A stretch of DNA of 64,000 nt from Bordetella genomosp. 9. GTDB lineage: Bacteria; Pseudomonadota; Gammaproteobacteria; Burkholderiales; Burkholderiaceae_B. A model generated the notes under the pieces. The model did no database searches and was not told where the DNA came from. It saw nothing but the letters and a program-made list of their open reading frames with translations. Positions 16,445 through 23,298 of this stretch are shown one piece after another. The position numbers and the translations under genes were made by a program. Position 1 is the stretch's first letter. Each line of letters opens with the position of its first letter. The stretch covers positions 806,001 to 870,000 of the forward strand of contig NZ_NEVJ01000002.1 of NCBI RefSeq assembly GCF_002261425.1, written 5' to 3'.

Positions 16445-16739
16445 GGTTCACCCCTGCGCATTCACGTACGTAGTCGACGTACTTCTGGACGTCGGTCGCC
16501 ATGTCGGGCGTGCATTCCACCGTCTTGGACTTGCTGACGGCGATACGCCGGCCGATGTAGGCGGCCGCGTCCTTGCCTTCGGACAGGGCCATTTCCGCGA
16601 CCGCGTGCGCCGCGGTGCCTTCGTCGGCGTAGTCGCTGCTGGTGTCGGGGAACGGCGCCTCCAGCTGCACGCTGGCAAAACAGGTGGACCAGCGGTCGGC
16701 CGAGGAAGGCGACAGGGTGGCGTGGGCTTTTTCAGACAT
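16434..16739 (-). CDS. DUF2800 protein, N-terminal portion
   Basis: A 101-residue product starting MSEKAHATLSPSSADRWSTC, exactly the conserved start of DUF2800 nucleases, with DEGTAAHAVAEMAL (the early histidine/glutamate helix) and ending in YVDYVRECAG. In intact homologues this runs straight into the ELLVEQR region, which here begins in the next frame. ATG 16739 is chosen because GAGG lies 8 nt upstream; GTG 16748 is in frame but too close to that site. Confidence 0.8.
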   Translation of the reverse strand: MSEKAHATLSPSSADRWSTCFASVQLEAPFPDTSSDYADEGTAAHAVAEMALSEGKDAAAYIGRRIAVSKSKTVECTPDMATDVQKYVDYVRECAGVNHGA

Positions 16740-16962
16740 GGCCGGCACCTCGTTCGATCAGGGCGACGGCGTGGGACATGCCTTGGTGTCGCGCGGTGTG
16801 CCGGCCCAGCGTGTTGGCCGCCACCAGCTCGGCACGCATCTGGATGGTGCTGTCGCCGCGCACGTAGTAGCGCGCCATCGCCTGGCCGAATCCGGCATCG
16901 AACAGCGCGCTGTTGCGCCGCTCGCGCCGGTCCGCCAGCCATTTGCGGAGCCAGTGGATCAT
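16732..16962 (-). CDS. Phage hypothetical protein
   Basis: A 76-residue basic protein (MIHWLRKWLADRRERRNSAL). The N-terminal helix is amphipathic and positive. Its ATG overlaps the upstream TGA, and its end overlaps the next gene's start by 8 bp. No domain is recognised. Confidence 0.6.
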   Translation of the reverse strand: MIHWLRKWLADRRERRNSALFDAGFGQAMARYYVRGDSTIQMRAELVAANTLGRHTARHQGMSHAVALIERGAGHV

Positions 16963-17195
16963 TTCAGCGCTCCCAGGTTGGACCGGCCGTACACGCGCTT
17001 GAGCTTCTGGTACACGGCGCGGGTGGTGGTGGCCTTGTGGCGCAGGGTGCCGGGCAGGAAGAACGGCACGGCCTGGCCGTTCACGTTGCGGTACCCCGAC
17101 ACGCCGTTGCCGTCAGCGACCAGCTCGCCGGCGGGCAGGCCGGGCGTCATACGCCGCGCCATCCGGCGCAGCGCCCGTGCTTTGCGGGCGTTCAT
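16959..17195 (-). CDS. Phage hypothetical protein
   Basis: A 78-residue highly basic protein: MNARKARALRRMARRM, then a beta-like middle and TTTRAVYQKLKRVYG. It probably binds nucleic acid but no family is recognised. It is coupled by ATGA overlaps on both sides. Confidence 0.6.
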   Translation of the reverse strand: MNARKARALRRMARRMTPGLPAGELVADGNGVSGYRNVNGQAVPFFLPGTLRHKATTTRAVYQKLKRVYGRSNLGALK

Positions 17196-17770
17196 GCGAT
17201 GTCCCCGTCCGCGGAGGCGGTCGGGTCCAGCTCGCCGGCAATGACGGCCTGGGCGTCCTTGATGAATTGCGGGTATTGGCGCGCGGTCAGCTCGGTGCCC
17301 TTGGACACGCCGTGGCGCTGCAGCAGCGCGACACACAGGTCGCGGGATTTCTTGGCCACCTGCAGGACCACCGGCTTGACGTCCTTGTCGTAGTCCAGCG
17401 CCGCGCCGTCCTGGCCGGCGTCGTCATTGCCCTTGCTGTCGCTCGCGTTTTGATCGCTCGATGCGGTCGAGGAATTCCCCGAGCTGCCGGATGCAGTCTG
17501 GGTCTGCTCGGCCGTAGAACGGCTCTCGGGGTCGGTCTCGTTGGTCGGGCGGGACATCCCCGCCTTGTTGTTTTTTGCGGTGCTCTGCTTGACGGTCTCG
17601 CCCGCGCCGGTGGCCGCGCCGGCGGGGGTTTCGGCCGTGCCGTGAAGCTTGACGGTGCCGGCCACGACGGCATTGATCGTCGCCAGCGCATCGGCGGCGG
17701 ACTCGGCGGTACCGTGGAACATCACGGGGGCGCCGTTGATGCGGTGTTCGAATTGGAAGGTCAGGGACAT
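17192..17770 (-). CDS. First gene of left early operon, hypothetical
   Basis: This 192-residue protein has a short beta-like N-terminal domain (MSLTFQFEHRINGAPVMFHG), a long Ser/Thr/Asn/Gly-rich linker (about residues 65-125) and a helical C-terminal domain (DVKPVVLQVAKKSRDLCVALL). ATG 17770 is selected by AGGAG upstream. It is the first gene after the left early promoter, a position where phages often encode regulators or host-takeover proteins. No homology is recognised. Confidence 0.65.
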   Translation of the reverse strand: MSLTFQFEHRINGAPVMFHGTAESAADALATINAVVAGTVKLHGTAETPAGAATGAGETVKQSTAKNNKAGMSRPTNETDPESRSTAEQTQTASGSSGNSSTASSDQNASDSKGNDDAGQDGAALDYDKDVKPVVLQVAKKSRDLCVALLQRHGVSKGTELTARQYPQFIKDAQAVIAGELDPTASADGDIA

Positions 17771-17790
17771 GCTCGTTCGCTCCTGGTGGA

Positions 17791-17861
17791 TTAGCATTTG
17801 CTGCGTAGAAACTTTAGCAATTGATTAGCAAACAGGCAAGTTCTTTTAGCACTGTTGCTAA
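17791..17861 (-). promoter_or_regulatory. Left early promoter with TTAGCAA operators
   Basis: On the minus strand a -35-like TTGCCT (17834-17839) is separated by 17 bp from TAAAGT (17811-17816), itself part of TTGCTAAAGT. TTAGCA half-sites start at 17791, 17814, 17825 and 17846, the last forming TTAGCACTGTTGCTAA. The operators overlap both promoter boxes, so binding should block the left operon (17770 down to 3926). Confidence 0.6.
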
Positions 17862-17873
17862 TCGACAAACGAA

Positions 17874-17899
17874 CAAAAAAGCCCGCACGGGTGCGGGCT
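17874..17899 (-). terminator. Rho-independent terminator of the cI-like gene
   Basis: AGCCCGCAC and GTGCGGGCT (17880-17888/17891-17899) form a G+C-rich hairpin. On the minus strand it is followed by six T residues. It separates the cI-like gene from the left early promoter, so prophage-state transcription stops before the early operon. Confidence 0.85.
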
Positions 17900-17926
17900 G
17901 CTAATCTGCTACTGGAACGAAAAAAT

Positions 17927-18355
17927 TCACATTGTGAGTTTCACCAACCTTTTGGCGTAGTCCGGGCTGATGGCTTCCTCCAGCTGAGCAAGCTCATACA
18001 CCAGCTGCACGATCTCCGCGTATTTCTCTGGCGTGATCGACGCGTTCAACTCTTGTTGCGCGGCCACCACAGCCTGCACGGCGCCCTGAACAAAACTCGT
18101 GTCATTGGCAACTTGGCGCGCGGGCTTACGCGCCGTGTGGTCCTCATCAAGCCAGCGGACGGGCTTTCCCGCCGCGCGTTCGATAGCGCGCGCCGTGTCG
18201 TCGCTGATGGTGCGGTGGCCGCCGGCCATCTGGGAAAGGTAGGAGGACGCCGCGAGCCCCATGGCCTTCGCCAATGATGCAAGGTCGCCGCGCTGCGTCA
18301 CCAGGCTTTTCAGATTGGCGCGGCGCTGCGCCTGTATATCGGGGGTCTTCGCCAT
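17927..18355 (-). CDS. cI-like helix-turn-helix repressor (no protease domain)
   Basis: The product is 142 residues. An N-terminal lambda-repressor-type HTH is visible (LASLAKAMGLAASSYLSQMAGGHRTISDDTARAIERAAGKP, read in parts). The C-terminal half is a helical segment (QGAVQAVVAAQQELN ... VQLVYELAQLEEAI) that may mediate dimerisation. The S24 LexA-type domain is absent, so classical RecA-stimulated self-cleavage is not expected. It faces away from the cro-like gene across a 162-bp control region holding TTGCTAA half-sites. I infer that it maintains lysogeny. Confidence 0.85.
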   Translation of the reverse strand: MAKTPDIQAQRRANLKSLVTQRGDLASLAKAMGLAASSYLSQMAGGHRTISDDTARAIERAAGKPVRWLDEDHTARKPARQVANDTSFVQGAVQAVVAAQQELNASITPEKYAEIVQLVYELAQLEEAISPDYAKRLVKLTM

Positions 18356-18396
18356 TTCGTCCTCAAGGTTTTACTAGGGTTAACGATAGGGTGAAT

Positions 18397-18495
18397 TTTG
18401 CTAAGCAGCGAAAGTAACCCAGCCGCGAAAGATAAGCAATACGTTAACTGGCATTGTGGTCTACCTGGACTAGTTGCTAAACTTCATTAGCAAAT
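18397..18495 (+). promoter_or_regulatory. Switch region with TTGCTAA operators and cro promoter
   Basis: TTGCTAA occurs at 18397-18404 (next to the cI side) and 18474-18480. The second continues as TTGCTAAACT, where TAAACT may be the -10 box, with TTGTGG about 18 bp upstream as a weak -35. A second half-site, TTAGCAA (about 18487-18493), makes an inverted repeat with it. The ATG of the cro-like gene follows at 18518. This is the likely operator set for the lysis/lysogeny choice. Confidence 0.55.
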
Positions 18496-18517
18496 TGAGC
18501 CCAGGAGCTAATGAATC

Positions 18518-18757
18518 ATGTCCAACAATCCCATGGCGGTGGTGCACGAGGCGCGCCGCGCCAACCTGCGGCTACTGGCCGCCAAGTACGACGGTCCCCA
18601 CAATCTGGCCGACAAGCTGCGCTACAGCCGGTCCTTTCTGTCGCAGCTCATCGGGAAGAATCCCAGCCGTGACATCGGCGAGCGCACGGCCCGCGCCATC
18701 GAAACGAAGCTGTCCCTGCCCATGGGATGGCTCGATACCGCGCGGGTGTCGCAATGA
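18518..18757 (+). CDS. Cro-like helix-turn-helix regulator
   Basis: A 79-residue protein whose body is one HTH domain (RLLAAKYDGPHNLADKLRYSRSFLSQLIG then ERTARAIETKL, WL). It resembles the DNA-binding half of the divergent cI-like protein, as expected for a pair reading the same operators. It is the first gene of the right early operon, with an ATGA overlap to the next gene. Confidence 0.85.
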   Translation: MSNNPMAVVHEARRANLRLLAAKYDGPHNLADKLRYSRSFLSQLIGKNPSRDIGERTARAIETKLSLPMGWLDTARVSQ

Positions 18758-19140
18758 TCGATTACACCGAGTTGCTGCCCACGCCTTTGTCGGTCGGCGC
18801 GTGCTTCGACGAGCGGACGTATCTGGCCGAACTCAGGCGCCTTCGTGTTGAGGAAGCGCCGGAGCATTGGACCGGGGGCGCTGCCGCGGCGGTCCATTTC
18901 TTCGAAGTTTCCGACGGCGATACGTTGGCGATCATGGTCCTGGATGCTGCTGGCGCGGCTTCGAGCGGTTCGGATGGCATCGACATCGCCGCATTGATGT
19001 GCCACGAGGCTGTGCACGTTATGCAGGAATGCCGCCGGTGGATGAACGAAAAAGAGCCCGGCAAGGAATGGGAAGCCTACACCGTGCAGCTGGTCGCGTC
19101 GCGGTTCATGGAAGCGTATGCCCGATGGGTGGCGCGATGA
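18754..19140 (+). CDS. Putative zincin metallopeptidase (HEAVH)
   Basis: A 128-residue protein with HEAVH at residues 84-88 inside LMCHEAVHVMQECRRW, and a downstream acidic residue in KEWEAYTVQLV, the arrangement of a minimal zinc metallopeptidase (two His, a catalytic Glu and a third ligand). No signal peptide or HTH is present. The gene directly follows the cro-like gene with an ATGA overlap. Small zincins beside phage repressors can inactivate them (ImmA/ImmR type); whether this one does is a hypothesis. Confidence 0.6.
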   Translation: MIDYTELLPTPLSVGACFDERTYLAELRRLRVEEAPEHWTGGAAAAVHFFEVSDGDTLAIMVLDAAGAASSGSDGIDIAALMCHEAVHVMQECRRWMNEKEPGKEWEAYTVQLVASRFMEAYARWVAR

Positions 19141-19364
19141 TTGTCGGCGATACCAAACCCCACATCAAGCTCATCCGTTTCAACGGTACCCGGTACTGGC
19201 GGTGTGAGGGTAACGGCTTCTGTGCGTGGGCCAGCGCCGATATGTACGGCCCCGAGCGTGCCTATTCGGACTACCTGCGGCTGCGGCTTGGGCGGTTGGT
19301 TGCGGAAGTGAAGATGTGGAATTTTTGGGGCGGCTGCGATGAAAACCACAATGACCGAGCATGA
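19137..19364 (+). CDS. Phage hypothetical protein
   Basis: A 75-residue protein (MIVGDTKPHIKLIRFNGTRYW) with WRCEGNGFCAWASADMYGPE in the middle, resembling small phage early proteins of unknown role. The ATG overlaps the upstream TGA. The end overlaps the following gene by 26 bp. Confidence 0.6.
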   Translation: MIVGDTKPHIKLIRFNGTRYWRCEGNGFCAWASADMYGPERAYSDYLRLRLGRLVAEVKMWNFWGGCDENHNDRA

Positions 19365-19638
19365 CCTGTGCTGGATGGATGAGGCCCGGTTTATCGATGT
19401 GCAGGCGTGGCAGTGCGCCATGCTGCGCCAGTTGGGCGCGGACCTGGACCGCATATGGCTTGCCGAGCACGAGCTGCTTATGCACCGTGTGGCGGCATGG
19501 CCGCGCGTCTACACCGTGTCCGCACCGCGGGCGAAGCATGCCGGCCGGCGCAAGGCGCGGCGCGCAATGGCGTTCGCGCGGCGGCACACCACTACGCGTA
19601 TCAGGACGAACCTGCCGACGGAGTGGGCTACTGCATGA
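19339..19638 (+). CDS. Phage hypothetical protein
   Basis: A 99-residue protein with an acidic, aromatic N-terminal part (DLCWMDEARFIDVQAWQ) and a highly basic C-terminal tail (RRKARRAMAFARRHTTTR). It may bind nucleic acid. No domain is recognised. It is coupled to its neighbours by overlaps. Confidence 0.6.
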   Translation: MKTTMTEHDLCWMDEARFIDVQAWQCAMLRQLGADLDRIWLAEHELLMHRVAAWPRVYTVSAPRAKHAGRRKARRAMAFARRHTTTRIRTNLPTEWATA

Positions 19639-19712
19639 CCGATAACGAAAAGCAAACCCTGGTCGACGCGCTGGGGCCGATCCTGGCGCGCGTGCGCCGC
19701 GATGTGTGCTAA
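19635..19712 (+). CDS. 25-residue peptide
   Basis: A short frame (MTDNEKQTLVDALGPILARV, then RRDVC) whose ATG overlaps the upstream TGA. The helix-like composition and exact coupling argue for translation, but the length is at the limit of what can be judged. Function is unknown. Confidence 0.4.
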   Translation: MTDNEKQTLVDALGPILARVRRDVC

Positions 19713-19736
19713 CGAATTGCCTTGGAGCAAATAATA

Positions 19737-19973
19737 ATGTTGTATATCAGCAACTGGAACATCACCCCTGGGAGCGCGACGGATGTCACCGAACTGCGCC
19801 AAGGGCTTGCTTGTTTGATCGATGCGGAGGCGGCTGCGAAGGCAGTGTTTGATTTCGCGGAAGCTCATGCGTCCAGGGTGGCATGCGACAAACACTACCG
19901 CGCGTGGCAAGACTTGAAAGAGCTGCGTTTGGGGTTGGAGCATGATGTTTCTATCCTCACGGGTGACGCATGA
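19737..19973 (+). CDS. Phage hypothetical protein
   Basis: A 78-residue protein starting MLYISNWNITPGSATDVTEL, with a helical remainder. ATG 19737 is preferred because GGAG lies 9 nt upstream; an in-frame TTG at 19722 precedes that site. Its stop overlaps the primase-helicase ATG. Confidence 0.6.
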   Translation: MLYISNWNITPGSATDVTELRQGLACLIDAEAAAKAVFDFAEAHASRVACDKHYRAWQDLKELRLGLEHDVSILTGDA

Positions 19974-22258
19974 AGGCACCGCAACCTCTTCGCGATATCC
20001 GCGGCTGGCTTCTATGGAAGTACGTTTCGACCCCGGGCGATAAGAAGCCGCGCAAAGTGCCCTATTACGTGGGTGGGCGGATCCGCCAGGGGGTGCAGGG
20101 CAGTGCCGAGGACCGCAGCCGGCTGGCCACGTTTGACGCGGCGCTTGCGGCGTTCGACGCCGGGGGCTGGGAGGGTCTGGGATTCATCATGCTGCCTGAT
20201 TGGGGGTTGGTGGGCCTGGACTTCGACAACGCGGTGGACGCTGACGGCAATCTTCTGCCCGAGGTGGAGGCGCTGGTAATGGGCACGTACGCGGAGTGGT
20301 CCCCATCCGGGCGCGGCGTTCATGCGTTCATGCGCGGCGCCATCGCGGACAAGAAGAGCAGGGCGACCGAAGATGTGTTCGGCTTCGAGACATTCTGCGG
20401 TAGTGGCTTTCTCACGTTCACCGGGAACGTGTTGCCTATTTGCGACATGGTGGGCAATCACGACAAGATCGAAGACCTGACCCCGGAAGTGCTGGAGCTA
20501 TTCGCGCAGCGTTTCCCCGGCACGTCGACCAAGTGGGCGGCCAAGGGCGCCGCGTTGGACGACGACCCGCTCATGACCTACAGCCCGCCGCTGAACGCGA
20601 GCGACGACGAGATCCGCGGGTGGCTGGCGCTCACCGAGGTGAACACCAGCTATGAGGAATGGCTGAAGGTCGGTATGGCCCTGCATCATGAGACCGCGGG
20701 CGATATACGCGGGCTGGAGCTATGGGACGAGTGGAGCGCGACCGGCAATGATTATCCCACCGAGGGGCGTGTGCACCTGGAAGGTAAGTGGGATAGCTTC
20801 GGGCGCCTGGGCAACCGCGCGCCGCTGACTCTGCGCGGCGTGCGCCGGCGTGCGATAGCGGCCAAGCACAAGGACGACATCGTGCTGGACGCGAAGGACC
20901 ACCTGACAACGGCGGTCAAGTTCCTGGATACCCAATACCAAGGTGATGATGGCGCGACCCTCATGCGCTGCGGGGGCCTTTGGTATTACCACGTTGGAAG
21001 TCATTGGGCTGAGCTGCCCGCGGAAGACCTGCGCGCCGACATGTGGCAGTGGCTGAGCGCAGCGAAGAAACATGGCAAGGACGGTGAGATAGTGTCGTAC
21101 ATGCCGTCACCCTCGCAAATCGACGCCACGCTGGACGCGTTGCGTTCTGCCGCGAGGGGGCGAAACCTGAGGGCGCCATGCTGGTTGCCGGGTTTCACTG
21201 GCGCGCCGGCGGCCGACCTCATCAGCATGGCCAACGGCATCCTGCACATCGAAAGCCGGCGACTGCTACCCCCGACGTCGAGCTATTTCACACTGAACGC
21301 GTTGCCGTATGGCTGGGACGAGGATATCGAGCCTGTGGAGTGGTTGAAGTTCCTCGATCAGGTATTCCCCGGCGACGATGAAAGCCGGCAGACACTGCAG
21401 GAGATGTTCGGCTACCTCCTGACCGCCGATACCAGCCAGCAGAAGATGTTCCTTATCATCGGCCCTAAGCGGTCGGGCAAAGGCACCATCGGGCGCGTAC
21501 TGGGATCCCTGGTGGGACGCGGCAATCTGGTCAGCCCGACCCTTACCAGCCTGACGTCGAACTTTGGCATGCAGCCGTTGATCGACAAGCTGGTGGCGCT
21601 GGTACCGGACGCCCGGGTGGGCGCCCATTCGAACACCCAGGCGGTGGTTGAGAAACTGCTCATGGTGTCTGGCGAGGACGACATCACGGTGGACCGAAAG
21701 AACCGCGACGCCTGGAGCGGGAAGCTGTCGGCCCGATTCGTCTTCCTGACGAACGAGACACCCCAGCTGGGGGACGCCAGCGGGGCGCTGGCGGGGCGCT
21801 TCATCACGCTGGAGATGCGGGAATCGTTCTACGGCCGCGAAGACCTGGGCCTGGGCGCCAGGCTTCAGAAGGAACTGCCCGGCATCCTTCGGTGGGCGTT
21901 GGACGGCCTGGACCGGCTTCGCGCGCGCGGGCATTTCATTCAGCCGGCGGCCGGGATGGAAGACATGGAGGAGATGGCGGCGCTCAGCAGCCCGATATCG
22001 GCGTTCGTATCGGAGGCTTGCGAGATGGGTCCAGGGCTCATCAGCTCACTCGATGACCTGTATGCGGCTTGGACCACGTGGTGCGCGGATCGCGGCCGCA
22101 CGTCTATGTGGGGCAAAGACCTATTCGCCAAAAACCTACGTGCAGCTTTTCGCGGGTTGCAAAAAGTGCGCAATCGGGTAGATGGTCGCCAAAAACCGCA
22201 TTATGCGGGGATTCGCGTGCAGGAATCATATCTGGCCGACGCGTTACTCGATTTTTGA
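19970..22258 (+). CDS. Primase-helicase (AEP-like primase, PriCT-like, D5/SF3 helicase)
   Basis: A 762-residue fusion. The N-terminal part resembles archaeo-eukaryotic primases: GLVGLDFDNAVD (D-x-D) near residues 80-88 and SPSGRGVHAF near 112-121. A PriCT-like helical linker follows (about 210-285: DDEIRGWLALTEVNTSYEEW). The C-terminal D5-type superfamily 3 helicase has Walker A GPKRSGKGT near residue 497, an SF3 core with FVFLTNETPQLGD, and an arginine-finger region AGRFI. It is predicted to unwind and prime phage DNA for the phage polymerase. Confidence 0.92.
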   Translation: MKAPQPLRDIRGWLLWKYVSTPGDKKPRKVPYYVGGRIRQGVQGSAEDRSRLATFDAALAAFDAGGWEGLGFIMLPDWGLVGLDFDNAVDADGNLLPEVEALVMGTYAEWSPSGRGVHAFMRGAIADKKSRATEDVFGFETFCGSGFLTFTGNVLPICDMVGNHDKIEDLTPEVLELFAQRFPGTSTKWAAKGAALDDDPLMTYSPPLNASDDEIRGWLALTEVNTSYEEWLKVGMALHHETAGDIRGLELWDEWSATGNDYPTEGRVHLEGKWDSFGRLGNRAPLTLRGVRRRAIAAKHKDDIVLDAKDHLTTAVKFLDTQYQGDDGATLMRCGGLWYYHVGSHWAELPAEDLRADMWQWLSAAKKHGKDGEIVSYMPSPSQIDATLDALRSAARGRNLRAPCWLPGFTGAPAADLISMANGILHIESRRLLPPTSSYFTLNALPYGWDEDIEPVEWLKFLDQVFPGDDESRQTLQEMFGYLLTADTSQQKMFLIIGPKRSGKGTIGRVLGSLVGRGNLVSPTLTSLTSNFGMQPLIDKLVALVPDARVGAHSNTQAVVEKLLMVSGEDDITVDRKNRDAWSGKLSARFVFLTNETPQLGDASGALAGRFITLEMRESFYGREDLGLGARLQKELPGILRWALDGLDRLRARGHFIQPAAGMEDMEEMAALSSPISAFVSEACEMGPGLISSLDDLYAAWTTWCADRGRTSMWGKDLFAKNLRAAFRGLQKVRNRVDGRQKPHYAGIRVQESYLADALLDF

Positions 22259-22342
22259 GAGCCCTTGAGTTACCTGAGTAGGCATCTCAATATATTCCGC
22301 GTATAGAGAATAAATAAGAGAGGGTATATAGGCTGAATAGGT

Positions 22343-22419
22343 TGAGAGGGGGTCTAGGGGCTCTCACCCCCTCTCACCCGTGGAACATGCAAGAAATAAC
22401 GAATTCGCAATATTTGCGA
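22343..22419 (+). promoter_or_regulatory. Hairpin and palindrome before the late region
   Basis: The 180-bp gap after the primase-helicase gene is A+T-richer than its surroundings. It contains an 11-bp perfect hairpin (22343-22353/22366-22376, 12-nt loop, no T run) and a separate inverted repeat TCGCAA-TAT-TTGCGA at 22405-22419, just before TAGGAG and the next ATG. The palindrome is a candidate operator for the HTH protein encoded immediately downstream, different from the TTAGCAA family. Confidence 0.5.
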
Positions 22420-22438
22420 GTTTATAGGAGCGGCGCAC

Positions 22439-22672
22439 ATGACGCAGCGAATTGTGGGGGTCGATGAACGCGGTTTGCGGGTGGGCGAGGACCACCAGCG
22501 GGCCACGCTGACCGATGCCGAGGTGGAGCTGATGCGGCAGCTTCGCGAGGTGGATGGCTGGACCTATGACCAGCTGGCCGAAAAGTTTGAGGTGAGCCGG
22601 CGCCATGCCCGCGACATCGTGAACTACCGCAAGCGCGTCACCACCCCTGTGGCGTACCGGGCCATCGGCTAA
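22439..22672 (+). CDS. Small HTH protein, candidate late regulator
   Basis: A 77-residue protein. The C-terminal half is a helix-turn-helix (DGWTYDQLAEKFEVSRRHARDIVNYRKR, read in parts), like sigma-70 region 4 or Trp-repressor-type HTHs. It lies alone between early and late regions, with a palindrome at its own promoter and the first GTGCGCTTAC motif at its 3' end. A role in turning on late genes is possible but unproven. Confidence 0.7.
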   Translation: MTQRIVGVDERGLRVGEDHQRATLTDAEVELMRQLREVDGWTYDQLAEKFEVSRRHARDIVNYRKRVTTPVAYRAIG

Positions 22673-22682
22673 GTGCGCTTAC
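22673..22682 (+). promoter_or_regulatory. GTGCGCTTAC motif, copy 1 (before terminase)
   Basis: An exact 10-mer, followed by CC-type sequence, lying between the HTH gene stop and the small terminase start at 22703. It is the first of five plus-strand copies that each precede a late gene. It is a candidate late promoter element or activator site. Confidence 0.5.
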
Positions 22683-22702
22683 CGGCTTGACCCCGCCGCA
22701 AC

Positions 22703-23188
22703 ATGGCGGGCATGAACGTAATTCGGACACCTGAAAAAGAATTCGCCTTTCTCGTGACGCTTGCCGAGACAGGCAACGTCACGCGCTCGGCCGCCGCGAT
22801 AGGCGCGAGCCGCAGCACGGTGTACGAGTGGCGCGAAAGCGATGACGTCTTCGCCAAGGAGTGGGAAAAGGCGATGCGCATCGCCACGCTCGGTCTTGAG
22901 GACGAGGCCCGCCGCCGCGCCGAGGAAGGTGTCGACGAGCCTGTGTTCTACCAGGGCATCAACTGCGGCACGGTGCGCAAGTACAGCGACACGCTGCTGA
23001 TTTTCCTGCTCAAGGCCCGCGATCCGAAGTACCGCGAAAAGACCGCCATGGAGCTCACCGGCGCCAACGGCGGGCCGGTGGAAATGAACGACGCACAGGC
23101 CGCGGGCCGCTTGGCCGCCATCCTGGCCGCGGGGCAGGCGCGGCTCGAAGCCGCGAGCGACGAAGATTCGTTCGACGACCTGGCATGA
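22703..23188 (+). CDS. Terminase small subunit
   Basis: A 161-residue protein with an N-terminal HTH (FLVTLAETGNVTRSAAAIGASRSTVYEWRESD, read in parts) that suits pac-site recognition, then a helical oligomerisation region (LLIFLLKARDPKYREK) as in phage small terminases. It positions phage DNA for packaging by the large subunit encoded just downstream. A second in-frame ATG at 22712 is a possible start. Confidence 0.85.
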   Translation: MAGMNVIRTPEKEFAFLVTLAETGNVTRSAAAIGASRSTVYEWRESDDVFAKEWEKAMRIATLGLEDEARRRAEEGVDEPVFYQGINCGTVRKYSDTLLIFLLKARDPKYREKTAMELTGANGGPVEMNDAQAAGRLAAILAAGQARLEAASDEDSFDDLA

Positions 23189-23298
23189 GTGGTTATGCGT
23201 TCCTGGGCGGCCTTTTACTGCTTGGTGTGCACCAGCCATTCTTGGCATTCGGAGTGTGGGTTGCGGGGCTCGCTTTCGCGGCGATGAATGACCTATGA
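23185..23298 (+). CDS. 37-residue hydrophobic peptide
   Basis: MSGYAFLGGLLLLGVHQPFL, then a second hydrophobic stretch ending AAMNDL. The ATG overlaps the small terminase TGA, and the end overlaps the large terminase ATG, so translation is tightly coupled. It is probably a membrane peptide. Function is unknown. Confidence 0.5.
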   Translation: MSGYAFLGGLLLLGVHQPFLAFGVWVAGLAFAAMNDL

